64,000 nucleotides of DNA, from NCBI GenBank assembly GCA_016858145.1, contig JAEHOE010000059.1:186001-250000 (forward strand). The letters are read 5' to 3'. The DNA is from Edaphochlamys debaryana (Eukaryota; Chlorophyta; Chlorophyceae; Chlamydomonadales). The notes below the pieces were generated by a model. The model did no database searches and had not been told where the DNA came from. It saw only the letters and a program-made list of their open reading frames with translations. This document shows, piece by piece, positions 11,001 to 23,962 of this stretch. Position 1 is the stretch's first letter. Each line of letters starts with the position of its first letter. A program made the translations under genes and the position numbers.

Positions 11001-12017
11001 CGCGGGCGAAGGCTATGACGCGTATAAATGTGTGCTTGTCGGCATGCGGCGTGGTGAGTGCCAAAACGCAGTTGGGCGGCCGGGTTATTGGGGGCGTCAC
11101 GAGAGGGGATTGACACGGCGCGGTCGGCCCCCGGCACCGGGATCCTCCCAACAGCCACCGGGCTCTTCATCCTTCCTGACCTTGCTATGTATGCAGCCCG
11201 GTTTGGGGTTTTGGCTGCGGGCTAGCCTACGGTAACACATGGCTCAGCAATCCTGGGTTACCCCCTTAGCACGGGCTCCAGCTCGAGCACAGGTTGTCCT
11301 TCCTGAGGTTTGGACCCGTGAGCGCCACATATGCTACAGGACTTGGCACGAAGACGGGTTTGGTGACTGCTGTCAGGCACGACGCCGTGGCATTGGGCAC
11401 CCAAACCCGCGAATTCCGCGGCAGCCCGAGAGACCGACCCAGGGCACCACCGCCTCCCAGCCTCGTCCCCCCCCCCGACCATGACGCGATGACTCTTACG
11501 CCGCGGCGCCCGGAGGACTCCTGGAGGAAACGTTCACGCAATCCCGAGGTCCCCAGTCGAGGACTGAGTTATTTGGTCTTGGCCCCGTAAAGACACATTC
11601 TAAGCTTGGTACACGTAACGCTGGGGGCAGCCCGCAATGCACACCGGGCGAGCAGTGGGATGCGCCATGGAGGAGGTCGAGGTCCCTGCCCAGCCTAGAA
11701 CTATACACCTAACAACTCACTGTCTAGCAAGCGCAGCTCTAAATCACCACGTCTAAGCTGACCGAAGGCGCACTGCTGCTCAGTGCTTTTTCCACTTCAC
11801 GCAACTCGCTGCCTCTGCTCCCCTGTGCATTCAATAGCAGTCCACGTATTGTCTGCGGGCACTAGGTTGGGGTCCGTTTGGCCGGGGAGTCCTTGGGCGC
11901 AGCGCACATCTGCTTCCACGAAGGAGCTCGGAGCTTAGCGGCCGGCCTCCTGTCTGCGGGATGGCAGGCCGGCTCCTCTGGCCCACGGCCTCTGGAGGGT
12001 AGCTCTAGGCTGGCAGC
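11001..12017. promoter_or_regulatory. Shared upstream region of the divergent ABC1 and AGC kinase genes
   Basis: About 1 kb separates the ABC1-kinase ATG (minus, 11000) from the AGC-kinase ATG (plus, 12018), so this interval must hold both promoters and 5' UTRs. I saw no strong TATA box, and no open frame here carries a recognisable domain. Confidence 0.5.
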
Positions 12018-15000
12018 ATGGACGACTCAGGGCTGCCAGTGCGCCCTCCGCCCAGCCTGGGCCAGGCAGGGCGCAGCCGGGCAGCTCTGCGGGCCTCGAT
12101 AGCAGGCGAAGCAATACGCGAGGAGCCGTCGGAGCTGCAGCCTCCCTATGAGCGCTCGAGTAGCGCAGAAGGAAGGGGGCACCGGGCCCAGCTGCTCGGC
12201 TTGCCCCCGCAAGGCGAGCGCTGGGACCGCTGCAACTCGGCGGATGGATGCGGGCCAAACAGGGACGTGCGGCAGCTGTCCTCCGCGGTGGAGGAGAAAC
12301 TGAAGCTTGCGCCCCTGCTCGCCAAACGGCTGGAGCGAGTGTCCCACTCCTCGGGGAGCTTCAGCTCACGGGTGCGCAACCCACCTCAGCGCTTGCCGCT
12401 TGCGCCTGGATGTTTCATAACTCTCCTGCGTGCGCTTTTTCTGGCGCAGAGCGTCGCCGTCGTCCCGGCCAACCCGGCCAACCCATCGGGGAGAGCCACG
12501 CCTCAACGGCGTACCTCTGGGGCGGACTATGGCAAAGTAGGTGTCTATGCCCTTTAGAGCAAGCAGCATGCAAGCGAGAGCGCTGGTTTGGGCACCCGGC
12601 CGAGCGACATTTCCCCGCACATTTGCAGCTGAATTACCTCGTGACGTCCCTGGAGGGCGTGCGTGGAGACCGTAATCTCAAGGTCGAGGGCTCAGCGCGC
12701 CTACCCCAGGTTGGTGGCCGTCCGGGCGGTCAGGGAGACGCACTGGCCGGCCGCATGCGGGCTAACAGACATGCGCCCACAGGTTATGGTCCGGGACCAG
12801 AGCGGGTCGCCGACGCAATCCAGAGACGGCACAGCCCACAGCTTCGACGACGCAAAGAAGCAGGTTGACCGCGACCTGCGGCTGTTCCTCGAGGATGTGC
12901 GCGACCTGTATGCACAAATCAGCCAGCGCGAAGGCGCCGACGTGCCAATCGTGCTGGAGGTCATCGCGAGGTGCGCCGCATTGATGTGCGGGGGTCTGTC
13001 ATGCGGCTCTCAAGACTGAACGTGTGACACGCCCGTACCCGCAACCCGCAGCATCATGGACATCGCGGAGGAGTGCCTCGAAACCCCGATCGAGGACTTC
13101 AAACTCACAATCACGGATATCGTGGACAACATCGAGGTGTGTAGCCGTTCAGCTCGTGCCGCTATGGCTTCGCCTTGCTTGTGTGGAAGGGACACACACG
13201 AAACGCCCCGCTCATCACCCTCCGCAGGATGAGCGCTCAGCGTGCCAGCAGCGCACCATCCGCGCCCTGTACACGCGCCTGCTCTTCATCTTGACACGAT
13301 GCAGCCGCCTCCTCATCACCGAGCAGCAGCACCTCTTTGCCACAGAGCCGCGCAACCGGCGGCGGCACTCGCAGGTCTTCGGCCCCGGCTTCACCACGAA
13401 AACGCAGAAGGAGCTCGGGTTACACCTACGTGAGCTCGCTCGGGCTTGACAGCTGGAATGCCCCCTTCCGCATTCTGCGGAAACCGGAGCTTGTCTGCGG
13501 TCTTGGCATGCAGCCAGGACGGGGTCAGGCCGGCATAGCCTTCCGGGTGCTGCCACGGGCACGCGCGGGCCCTGCCCCCCAAAACTCGTTGCCCCCACCC
13601 TGCCGCTGGTCGCTGAGGCGCTTCCCTCCTCCGCCGCCCTTTTCTCGTGCGCAGCAGCGCCGCAGCCGTCGCAAGTGAGCGACACGGTGCCGGCCCCCAT
13701 CCTGGAGGAGGAGCCCGTGTTCCGGTCCCACACCATGCCCGTCAAGTGGGTGGCGCCCGCGACCCCTGCCGGGCTCGGGCGGGGCTGGGGGCAGGGTTGG
13801 AGCTCTGGAGAGGCTTGGCCCGGGTTTGGGAGGGGCTGGAGGCTGGGCCCGCGCTCGGGCTCGGGCTCGGGAGGGCCGGGGGCCTGGTCGGGAACAGGGC
13901 GGGGTTGATTGGCGGGCCGGCGGGCAGAGCCACGCTTGCGGGCCGGGGCATGGCACGGCAGTTCAGGGCCAGGCCCTGGCAGGTTCTTGCGTGGGGCATC
14001 AACTCTGGCTCGGGTGTATGCATCCCACGGGCCGGCAAGCCGCGGTGCTCGGCGGTATCGTGACTGCGTTTTGCTGCCCCCTCCTCCGTGCTGCGTGCTT
14101 TGCGTGCTGTGCGTGCAGGGCGATGTACTCCATGGCGCAGCAGCTGAAGAAGGAGCGCATGCCGCAGCAGTACGCGTCGGAGGCGCCGGGTGAGGGGCTG
14201 GGCTGTGGCCGTGGCCTGGGGCTGTGGGGGTCTGGGGCGTGTGAGAGTGGAGCAGGGATGGATCTGCGGGTGGGGCAGGGCGGGTAACTATGGGACGGGC
14301 AGGCTGCTGCTGGCGAGGGCTGAATGCTGCTGCCCAGCTGGGCCTGTCGCTGACACGCCGGTGCTGCGGCCCCGCGTGCTGCATCTCGCCGCTGCTGCAG
14401 ACTCGCTGGGCGGGGGGTGGCACGAGCCGCACGAGCTGGCCCGGATCGAGAGCGGCATTCCGGACTCGCCGGCAGCGCAGAGCCAGGGCGAGCCCCCGGC
14501 GCTCCGGCACCACAGCCAGAGCAGCGACCTGGAGGCCTTTGGCGGGAACAGCGACACGAGCATGACGGGGGTGGCGGGGGCCAAGAAGAAGAAGAGCCTG
14601 TTTGGGAAGATCTCCAAAGGCTTCAAGAATCTGGCGGACGGCTTCAAGCGGAAATCCTCCCTCAACACGGTGAGCCCCGCTTCCGACTTGCTCTCAATGC
14701 GTGGTCTGCATCACGTGGGCTGCGTTGCGCGGGCCTGCCTTTGTACAGCCCTGCGCTCGCGGTCTGCGGCTAGTCCACGGACGCAGGGGCTTCTTTTTGC
14801 TGACTCGCTGACTCACATGCTCCCTCCGTTCCCGCGCAGGAACGCGCCAAGGGCGACCCCGACGGCCTCTCCCGGCCGCACTCCGAGATGCTCCAATCCA
14901 CGCAGCACGTGCGCTTCCGGGTCTCGTCGGACCAGTCCCCCGCTGCGGGGCCGTCCTTCGACTCCCCCGGCGGCAGCCGCCGCGGCACTCGCTCCGGCCT

Positions 15001-18000
15001 GCCCACAGCCGACTCGCTGCCCGTGCCGGGGAGCGACGGCGGCGCCGGGCCCGGCCCGCCGCGCCGCCTCGACCAGCAGCGCTCCGTGCGGTTCCAGGAG
15101 ACGCCGGTGCATATCATCGGCGAATCCGACGAGGGCTCCTTGGGCGGGGCGGGCGTCAGCGGGGAAGTGAGCGGCGACGGGGGCATCGACACGGGCAAGC
15201 GCGCCAAGCTCATGGTCCAGACGCCCCAGCAGATGTTGGAGGACCCGGCGGGCAGCTCGCCCCAACCCACATCGGCCGAGCTGGCGGTGCTGGGCGTGAA
15301 CGCGGCCCGCGGCAAGGGCTACCGGCGCGCCAGCGTGGACCTCTACGCGATGCACAGCATGCACATGCACGGCCTGGGCGGAGAGCCCATGTCGCCGGAC
15401 GGCGTGTCCCCGCCGGAGGACCTCACCGTGGTGCGCGCGGCGCTCGGAGGGGGGACGGGGCGGGGCCGGCCGAGGAGGCGGGGAGCGGGGACTGGGGTTC
15501 AGGGAGAGGGAAGGGACTCTCGGGGGCGCGCGGGAGTGAGGATGTACCGTGGGGCGTGCAATGCGGCGGGGGGGACGTTGAGGGCTAGGGGCAGGGCGGT
15601 TGGGGCGCTGCGGGGGAGTGAGCATTAAGGGGCCGGCGCACCGAAGGGGCTGGTGCCAACGGAGTGTGCGCCTGGGTCAAATACCAAGCCGCCCACGCTC
15701 CAGGGCAGCATGGCGTTTCCGCTCCCTTCAACTCCCCCTCGTCGCGCCATCCCACCCCTCTCCCCAAACCCAGATCTGCTCCATCTGCGAGGAGGCCTGG
15801 CTGTCTACGCACCTGGAGGAGCACAGCATCCACTGCGCCGTGCTGCGCACGCTGAGCGGCAACGGGCTGTCGGTGGACGCGCAGCTGACCACCATCGCCA
15901 ACGTGCTGGAGGAGTGGCTGGAGACGCCCCTGGCCTTCCCCGCGCTGGGGCCCGCGCCCGGGCACTACCACGTCAAGTGGGTTGGGCCCTGGTGGAGATC
16001 TGGGGGGCGGGGCGCGAGGGGGAGGGAGGGGGCTTGCAGGGGTGGAGGAGGAGGGAGGCTATAGAAGGGCGGGGTGCTGGGGGAGCGCCCAGGGGAAGTA
16101 CGTATGGGCTCGCGGGGCGGGCTTGGTCTGGACGGAAGGGGCGGTCTGATGCCCCGCTGCGACCCTTGCTCCCCGCTTGCTCCGTGCTGGCGCACGGACC
16201 AGGGCTCACCTTTCCCGTCTCTCTCCCCCTCCCTCTCCCGCCCACCCACCCGCCCCCGCAGGAACCAGCTGATGAAGCTCATCAAGGCGGCCCGCAACGC
16301 CGCCGCGCTGCAGCCGGACGGCTCCAAGGTGCCCACCACGCGCTGCTTCAGCATACAGGTGCGAACCGCTACGCACTGACCTGGCAGGGCCTCGAACAGC
16401 ACGCGCGCGCAGGCCGAGCATGCGACAATGCGGGCTCTTCCCCCTCCCATGCTATGTTTCCACTGCGCTTCCTCGACCTGACGGACCTGCGTGGATATGA
16501 TCGGTCCAGCGCACGCACGCGCGCTGGCTCCAGTTTCCGCCACGCCGTCTCACCCACCCCCATTCACGCCACCCCGCACCCCCCACCCCCCACCCCCAGG
16601 GCGAGCTGGCGGAGATGCTGGACTCCGCGCTCCAGGCCAACAAGCTGGCCGTGGTGACGCAGACGTACGCACACCGGGTCATGCGGCTCATCACGGACAA
16701 GGTGGGGGTGGGGAGGGGGTGCAACGGGGATTGCTGGAGGGGGGAGGGGGGCTTGGGAAGACGTAAGGAGGGAGTGCGTTAGCGGGGAATCGTGCGGCGG
16801 GGCAGGCATGTGAGTGGGGGTGCGCTGGCGGCCTGGGCGCACTGGCAGAGGCAGGGGCTGGACAGGGTGCAGCGGGTGCATGGGTTGCGGCAGCCGCCAG
16901 TGGCTTCCTCAGCCCGCAGGCGCCGTCCGTGTGGCCCCTGTGCGGCCGTGCCGTCACTGCCCTAACCCTGCTCGGCCCCTGCCCCCCCTCCTCGCCTCCG
17001 CAGGTGGCGCTGCTGTCGGAGCCGTTCGGGGTGGTGTCGCGGCCGCGCGCGGGCGGCGGCAGCGACGCAGGGGACAGCGGCACGTCCACGCCGCGGAGGT
17101 GGGTAGGGGGCAGATGGGGCCACCCAGGCGGGGTTGCGGGGCGAGGGGTCCGCGGGGCTTGGAGCTTGACGGCTCCTATCGGCAGCCAATCTCGGCCATA
17201 CCGCAGCGCTCCTGGCCATGCGAAAGCCATGTGGAGCCCAGGGTGCGGCCTGGCCTCCCCTAGCTGCCTCGCGACAACCATCTCCTGGCCGATCCCCGTT
17301 TCTCCCCCTCCTCCTGCCCTCCCCCCCACCCTCAGCATGCCGGGCATGTCGATCGAGGAGTTTGAGATCATCAAGCCCATCAGCCGCGGCGCCTTCGGGC
17401 GGGTGTACCTGGCGCGGAAGCTGGCCACGGGGGACCTGTTCGCCATCAAGGTGGGCGTGGTGGCGGCGGCGTGGGGTGTGTGGGTGGGGAAGGGCGTGGC
17501 GGAGCTGGGGAGCCTGGGGAAGGGCGTTGGCTTCCTGGTTGCTTAGGTGGTACGCAAGGCTATTCGCGGGGCGCCCAGCCCGCCCAGCAACCGTACTAGC
17601 CCCTCCGCTCAACCACAACTTCCATACTCCGACGGAAGCGCAAGCATCCTCCCCCTGCTCCCTTCACAGCCTCATCCCACATGCCACCCCCCACCCCACG
17701 ACCCTTACACCCCCTGACTCTCAACCCGTCAACCCCACAGCCCCAACCGTAATCCCCTCGCCATGAGTGCACATCTCAATTCTGTACACCAACCAAACCC
17801 TCTCCCCAACAAACAACCCGCAGGTCATGAAGAAGCGCGACCTGATCCGCAAGAACATGGTGGAGTCGGTCACCAACGAGCGCAACATCCTGGCCATGGC
17901 GCAGAACCCCTTCGTGGTGCGCTTCTACTACTCGTTCACGTCCCGCGAGAACCTGTACATCGTCATGGAGTACATCAACGGCGGCGACTGCTACAGGTGG

Positions 18001-21000
18001 GCGGCTCGGCGTGTGTGTTGTAGCAAGGGAGCACGGGGAGGAGGTGGGGGGAACGCAGGCTTGCAGTGGGATTCTCTGCAAGCTACTCTGATGCTCTTTG
18101 TCCTCCTTATCAAACAACGCCCAACCGCAACCAACCGCAACCGCTCAACCGCCCCTCCCTCTCCGCAGCCTGCTCCGCAAGTTCGGGTGCCTGGACGAGG
18201 AGGTGGCTCGGCAGTACATTGCGGAGACGGTGCTGGCGCTGGAGTACTGCCACGCGCAGGTGGGGGGGGGGAGAGCGTGGGGGGCGTAGGGTGTGGGATG
18301 GGATGGGATGGGATGGGGGTGGTGCAGGGCTGGGGGGGCGCCAGGAATTGTCTGGTCATGAGAAACAAGGCGTGCAGCGGTGCCGCACTTTGCGGATGCC
18401 TCGACGTGGACCCCTGGGGATGGCAGGGTGCGCATATGCAGGCGGCAAAGCGCGGGATGCGCGTGCGCCGGCGGGCGGCGGCCATGCATCCTTGCGTGCC
18501 CACAACCCACCCACGCCACCGTACCTCTGCCGTCACCCACCCGCCTCCCCTCCCCCCTCTCCCCCTCCTCCCCTCCGCAGGGCATCATCCACCGCGACCT
18601 CAAGCCGGACAACCTGCTCATCAACGCGCAGGTGCGGGCGGGGCTGTGCGGGGGTGTGCGGGAGTCGCCGCGGGTGCAGGACTGGTGGAGCCGGGTGGGT
18701 CCGTGGGTGGTGCGGGTCCGTGGGTTGTGGGCACGGGGCACTCGTCGCCTCCTCGCAAAACCTTTCCCTCACACCAACCTGCTCTGCGCCTGCCTGCCTG
18801 TGTTTCTTCCGCCACAGGGCCACGTGAAGCTGACGGACTTCGGGCTCTCGTGCGTGGGCGTGATCGACCGCACCGAGAACCTCAACGGCCCGCAGCCCAT
18901 GGAGACGGACGGCCCCGACCACGAGGGGCCCGACTCGGCATGGGGGCCGCAGACCGAGGGCAACGGGTGAGGCCGCAGGCCCGACAGGGAGTGTGGAGGG
19001 GGGGCGGCTACGTGTCTAGGAGGGGCCCCAAACACTCCGGCCAGGCCTGGGCTGGCGCGGGCACGTGGCAAGACGGGGCGTCGAGGCAGGCGTTGATGTG
19101 GTGTCGTCCCATCTGCGCCGGGGCCTGTGGTGGCAGCAAGGGCCGACGCCGGCGCCGCCGCGCACCCAGCCCAAGCCTCCCAACTCGCCTGCGCGCCAGG
19201 AACTGCCCCTCCCCGCCCTAAGCCCCATCGGCCCCTCCCCGCTCCCCTCCTCCCTCCCCCCATTTCCCCCAGCCCGCTCACGCCGCGGCACCTCCGCAGC
19301 GAGGGCGGCGGCGCCCCGGAGCCCATGGACGCGAGCAAGGGCGGCGACGAGGGGCCCTCCTCGGCCACCTCCGTGGACGGGGCCATGGCCCTGGGGCCGG
19401 GGTCCTCCACCTCGGGGCGCGTCAGCGTGCCGGGGCAGGCGCTGGGCACCGCCGCGCTGGGGCTCCCGCCCAAGCCCGTGGGGACGCACCAGGTGAGGGG
19501 GGGGGCGGGGTGCGAAACCGGGGTGGGACGCGGGGGGTTGGAACCGTGCGTTTGTGAGCTCCGAGCGGGCATTCTACGATTGAGCAGTCGGGCAGCTTGC
19601 TGCGGTGGCGCAGGCGGTGCGATGCCGCTCAGCTTCGAGCACCCCCGCCCTGCCGCTCCCGCTCACCCTTCGCTCTGCAACCCGTCCGAACCTCTCGCCT
19701 CGCCCCTCCCCCCCGCTCAGCAACAAACACCCCTTCCCCCCCGTCCCCCGCAGCGCATCGTGGCTCCCGAGCACGAGGCCCGCCGCGCCGTGGGCACCCC
19801 CGACTACCTGGCGCCCGAGCTGCTGCTCGGCACGGGCCACGGACCCGAGGTGAGGCCGCGGGCCGCTCTTTACTCCTACTGCTTGCTTACTGCTGCGCAC
19901 ACAGTGTCACTCCGCTGCGACATCCTCCAGCTCCGGACTGCTGGGCCGTGGGGGCGTGGGCGCCACCAGCGCCGCACGCATGCCCGTGCCGTGGGCGCAC
20001 ACCTTACCGGTACCCGCCTCCTCCCCGTGTTCGCGTTCCGACCACAACCTTTCCCGCTCCCGCCTTCACCCCCTCCCCTCACCCCCTCCCCTCCCCCAAC
20101 ACCCCAGGTGGACTGGTGGGCCGTGGGCGCCATCCTGTACGAGTTCATCACCGGCACCCCCCCCTTCAACGCCGACACGCCCGAGGAGATCTTCGACAAC
20201 ATCCTGGACCGCCGCATCACGTGGCCCGACGAGGACGACATGTCGTGCGAGTGCCGCGACCTGGTCGACAAGCTGCTGCACCCCAACCCGCTCAAGCGCC
20301 TGGGGCACAGGTGCGGAGGGAGGGCCTTGGGGGGGCGGTGGCGGTGGGACGTGGGCGTGGGGCGTGGGAAAGGAGGATAGGCGGTGGCTGTTGGGGCGTG
20401 GGCAGGGAGGGGGGCCCGCCGTGCGGGCGGGCGGGACTGCTACAGCGTGACACGGTGCTGCCGCAAGAAGAGGGCACGAGCTGGGAGTGCGCGCGGAGGC
20501 CGAGCCACGGGGTCTGACATGTTGCCGCTCACCCTTTCTAACCCCAGTACCAACCCGGTAGAGGGGCCGTGGCCCAACGCCGGTGCCGCCACCCTTCAAC
20601 CCCGCCCCTCACCACCCCCTCCCTCTTCCCTTCCCTCCAGGGGCGCCGGCGAGGTGAAGCTGCACCCCTGGTTCGAGGGCCTGGACTGGACCTCCCTGGC
20701 GCGCAACAAGGCGGCGTTCATCCCCTCGGTGGAGGACGAGACCGACACCAGCTACTTCGAGTCCAAGCACGTCTCACAGCGCTCCATGGCCGAGGACCTG
20801 GACAAGCTCAGGACGTCGGCGGCCGGCGAGCGCTCCTCGGCGCAGGCGGGGCCCTCCAGCGGCCCCGCCATGTGCATGGTGCCCGGCAGCGGGCCGCCCA
20901 GCGGCATCGCGGGCGGGCGCACGCAGGTGCGGAGGGCTGGGGCTGGGATGGGCGGGGCGGGGCGGGGCGGGGCGGGGCGGGGCGGGGCGGGGCGGGGCGT

Positions 21001-22213
21001 GGGAGGGGTGGCGGGTTAGATGGCAGGGCCCTGTGCGGCGTGGTCGGGGTGAGGTCAAGGGTTGGGGCGGACGCAGCGTGCGGTGTTCGGTGTGCAACGC
21101 TTGGGGTCTCGGGTGGTCGTTTTGCGGGACAGCTGCAAGTGTAGACCATCCGATTCCAACTCAACACCCACCCCACCTGGCCCCACGCCACCCCATCCCT
21201 GCTCCCCCCCGCTCCCCAGGTGGACCGGCTCAAGGACCAGTTCCACCGCGAGGGCTCCTCGCTGCGCTCCGTGGGCTCCTCCAACTCCCACGGCTCCAGC
21301 CACATGTCGCGGACCAGCTACACGGGGCAGGCGGCGGCCAACGTCAACTCGGGCGGGCAGCTGCAAGTCAGCAACTCGGGCGGGCCAGGTGAGCGGCGGG
21401 GCCCGACGCGTGGGGGCGGGCGCGGGCGGGGGTCGGAAGCTTGGCGAGGCAAGGCAAAAGCAGGTGGGGGGAAGATGAGGGCGGGTCGGAAGCGCTTCGA
21501 GGCGGGGCGGCGGGGTCAAGTAGGCTCCGACGATCACTCGTGACCTCAATTGCCACCTCGTTTGCCCCGCCCCAGACTCGGCCGACGCTGTGGGCATGAC
21601 GCGCATGTGCAGCAGCCCCAACCACCACCTGGGCGGGCCCGACAGCGGCCCGCCGGGGCCCGGCTCGGGCCCGTACGGCAGATCCAGCCAAAACCAGGTC
21701 CTCGTGTCGGGATCCGGGATCCAGCCGCGCAATAGCGCCGCCAGCAGCTCGTACGGCGGGCCGCTGGGCGGCTTGCGCAACAGCGGATCTGGCGCGCGCA
21801 ACAGCGGATCTGGGGCCCGTAACAGCGGCTCCGGCGCGCGCAACAGCGGCAGCGGGAGCGCGGGCCAGGGCCCCATGTCCGACCGCCCCTCGCCCGGGTC
21901 CGCCGGTACGGCAAGAGTCGTACCGGGTGCCGGCGAGCCGTACGAGGAGGCCGAGTACGAGGAGTACGACGAGGCAGCCCAAGAGCCCGTGGAGGGCGAG
22001 GAGGGCGACCGCACGCCTTCCGGCAGCGGCGGCTCCGATGAGGAAGGGGCCTTGGACGAGGCGCTCCACCCCGAGCACGACCCCTTTGGCAACTTCTTCT
22101 TCACCAACTTCACGGGCCTGTCCGCGGCCAACATGGAAAAGATCCAGAAGCTGCGGGAACACTTCAACCGGCGGCAGAGCTACTCGGGGCCCGGGCAAGA
22201 CACGGCGACCTAG
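12018..22213 (+). CDS. IRE/IREH1-like AGC Ser/Thr kinase (Greatwall/MAST type), 24 exons
   Basis: AGC kinase of the plant IRE group, related to Greatwall/MAST and Rim15, known for roles in mitosis and tip growth. Exons: 12018-12371, 12450-12536, 12783-12970, 13052-13136, 13228-13429, 13655-13745, 14119-14189, 14401-14669, 14840-15430, 15774-15976, 16262-16358, 16600-16701, 17004-17098, 17336-17450, 17824-17996, 18169-18259, 18581-18631, 18818-18966, 19300-19492, 19754-19849, 20108-20310, 20641-20926, 21220-21388, 21576-22213; 1532 aa. The IRE-type zinc finger is at about residue 647 (ICSICEEAW...HLEEHSIHC). Kinase motifs: [18 protein letters not shown] (about 941), TDFGLS (about 961), GTPDYLAPE (about 1081). 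About 118 acidic, Ser/Gly-rich residues lie between DFG and APE, the hallmark insertion of this subfamily. The tail has NSGSGAR repeats, an acidic block and [10 protein letters not shown]. The end of exon 9 may be 15427 instead. Confidence 0.9.
20951..21000. repeat. (GGGGC)n in AGC-kinase intron 22
   Basis: Ten near-perfect 5-bp units lie just downstream of the exon 22 donor. The G-runs could form quadruplexes in DNA or in the pre-mRNA. Confidence 0.9.
21779..21856 (+). repeat. Coding repeat NSGSGAR in AGC-kinase exon 24
   Basis: Four units of 21 nt encode RNSGSGA at about residues 1388-1414, in the disordered C-terminal tail. The repeated Ser residues sit next to Arg and could be phosphorylation sites; that is inference. 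Confidence 0.85.
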
Positions 22214-23962
22214 CGGCGCTCGCTTGCGCGTGGGACCGGGCAGGCCTGGTCGCGGCGGACCGGCCCAGGGGACGGAAACGCGGAGGCCGCGGGGCCCGCC
22301 CCCACGCTGCACCGGAGTCGGTCCGCTTCTTAGCCCAGTCTCTGGAGTGGGCGCCAGGGAGCTAGGGGGCTCCAGCCGGTCGCCGGGTTGGAGAAGTGGT
22401 CCTAGGCGGCTTCGGTGGGGCCTGTTGAGCCAGGTAGAGCTCCAACGCGGAGCCAGGGGTGGGCTTGCGGACATGCGGGGGGTTGCGGAGACTGCGGGGT
22501 GGGAGGCGTGGGGGGAAAGGTGAGGTGGGAGGGGGCGGGCAGCCGCGGGGGCAGCCGGCTCAAAGCTTGCCAGACCTCTGACGCCGACGGCCAGGAGGCA
22601 TGCATACGGGAAGGCCCTGCCCGGGTCTATGACTCTTGGATCACAAACGTTCAAAAGCCTTGCACTGAAACGCGCAAGGCAACGTGGGGGTTGACCGGTG
22701 GTGCCTGTGTAGCGTATTCGCGTGCGTGTGCGTGTGGTGTGGTGTGTTTTGAGCTTGACGGAACGAGAATTGCAACGTGCGGGGGCCCTACGCAAGGCAG
22801 GGAGGGCTTGCTCTTCGGACGCGAAGCCCCTGCCTTGCCGCAGTCCTAGGCAGGACGAGCCGTGTGGGGGCTCTGTGTGCACGGGCCCGATCGATGGTTG
22901 ATTGATGGATCGATGGAAGGATGCCATGCCGGCGGCTCACTGAACGCTTGAGACGGGTGGGGCAGACGAGCTGCCGCGATACAGAGACACACGAACTGAG
23001 TCGTGTCGGCCGGCGGGCGCTGAGGGCGTACGAGTGCTGGCGGCTGCGGCGCGAGTGCATACAGCCCGAGCGGCGGCGATGGCATTGGGGGGAGGCACTG
23101 CCTGCAGTGGTGGTGGAATGCTGTGATGGCGAAGCGGTCCTATGGGACGGGCTGGCGTGTGCACATGCACTGGGAGGCGGGGTCGGTCGCTTCCCTACAT
23201 GGACGCGGAAAGCGCCGTTGTAATAGAGACGCAGAAGCCTTGGAGGATGTATGCTTTGCTTGGCAGTCGGCCTTTTGGGGGGGCACTCCCACGCAGCTGG
23301 CGAAGGAGGGGGACCTGTGGCTCGCAGGGGCGTGCAGCGTAGTCCGGACGACGACGAAGGGGGATGCAGCTGAACGCAGCTAGGCTGTGCGCAATGCCGC
23401 AGAAAGAGGAGAGGCAGAGCGACAGGCAAGAACAAGTAACCGCACGGGGGATCCAAGGGGCCGCGCTACCGAGGGGGCGCGGGGGGCCTGAAGGGGGACG
23501 TGCGGGACCAGCAGTGGTTGCACTCCAGGAGGCCGCGCCCAGCCTTGCAAGTCTGTGAACTGTAGAACTCAGCGGCTGCTCGTAGGTAAAACAGCGTGCT
23601 TCTGGGTTCATGTCAAGGTGCTCGGCCACAAGTCGCGGGCCATGCCGCAGGCCAGGGAGTCGCAATTCGCCAAAGTATGTTAAACAGGCTACTCGCACAG
23701 ACCATAATTAACAGAGCGTGGAGCTGAAAAGGCGTGGTTTATAGCAATTGCGGTTCGCATTGAACCGCTCGCAAAGCTACGGGGGACCACACTCGGACCG
23801 CTAACATCAACCTTGGTAGCATTAACTGCTCATCGCTGGTTGGAGTGGCGCCGCCACTTCCGGCGATGCCGGGACGTCTGGCTGCGAGCCAAGCTGTGAG
23901 CTGCGAGGAACAACCGCTGGCGACGCCCGCCCTGAGGGCGTCACTCTGATAGCCAGAAGCGC
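22214..23962. other. AGC-kinase 3' UTR and OPR-gene upstream region
   Basis: No supported gene. The left part is probably a long 3' UTR ending near the TGTAA at 23219. The right part, with an AT-richer patch holding TTTATAG near 23738, should contain the OPR promoter. The open frames here have no recognisable domain. Confidence 0.5.
23219..23223 (+). other. Candidate poly(A) signal TGTAA, AGC kinase
   Basis: TGTAA is the usual chlorophyte poly(A) signal. It lies about 1.0 kb after the stop codon, a common 3' UTR length in Chlamydomonas-like algae. Confidence 0.4.
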
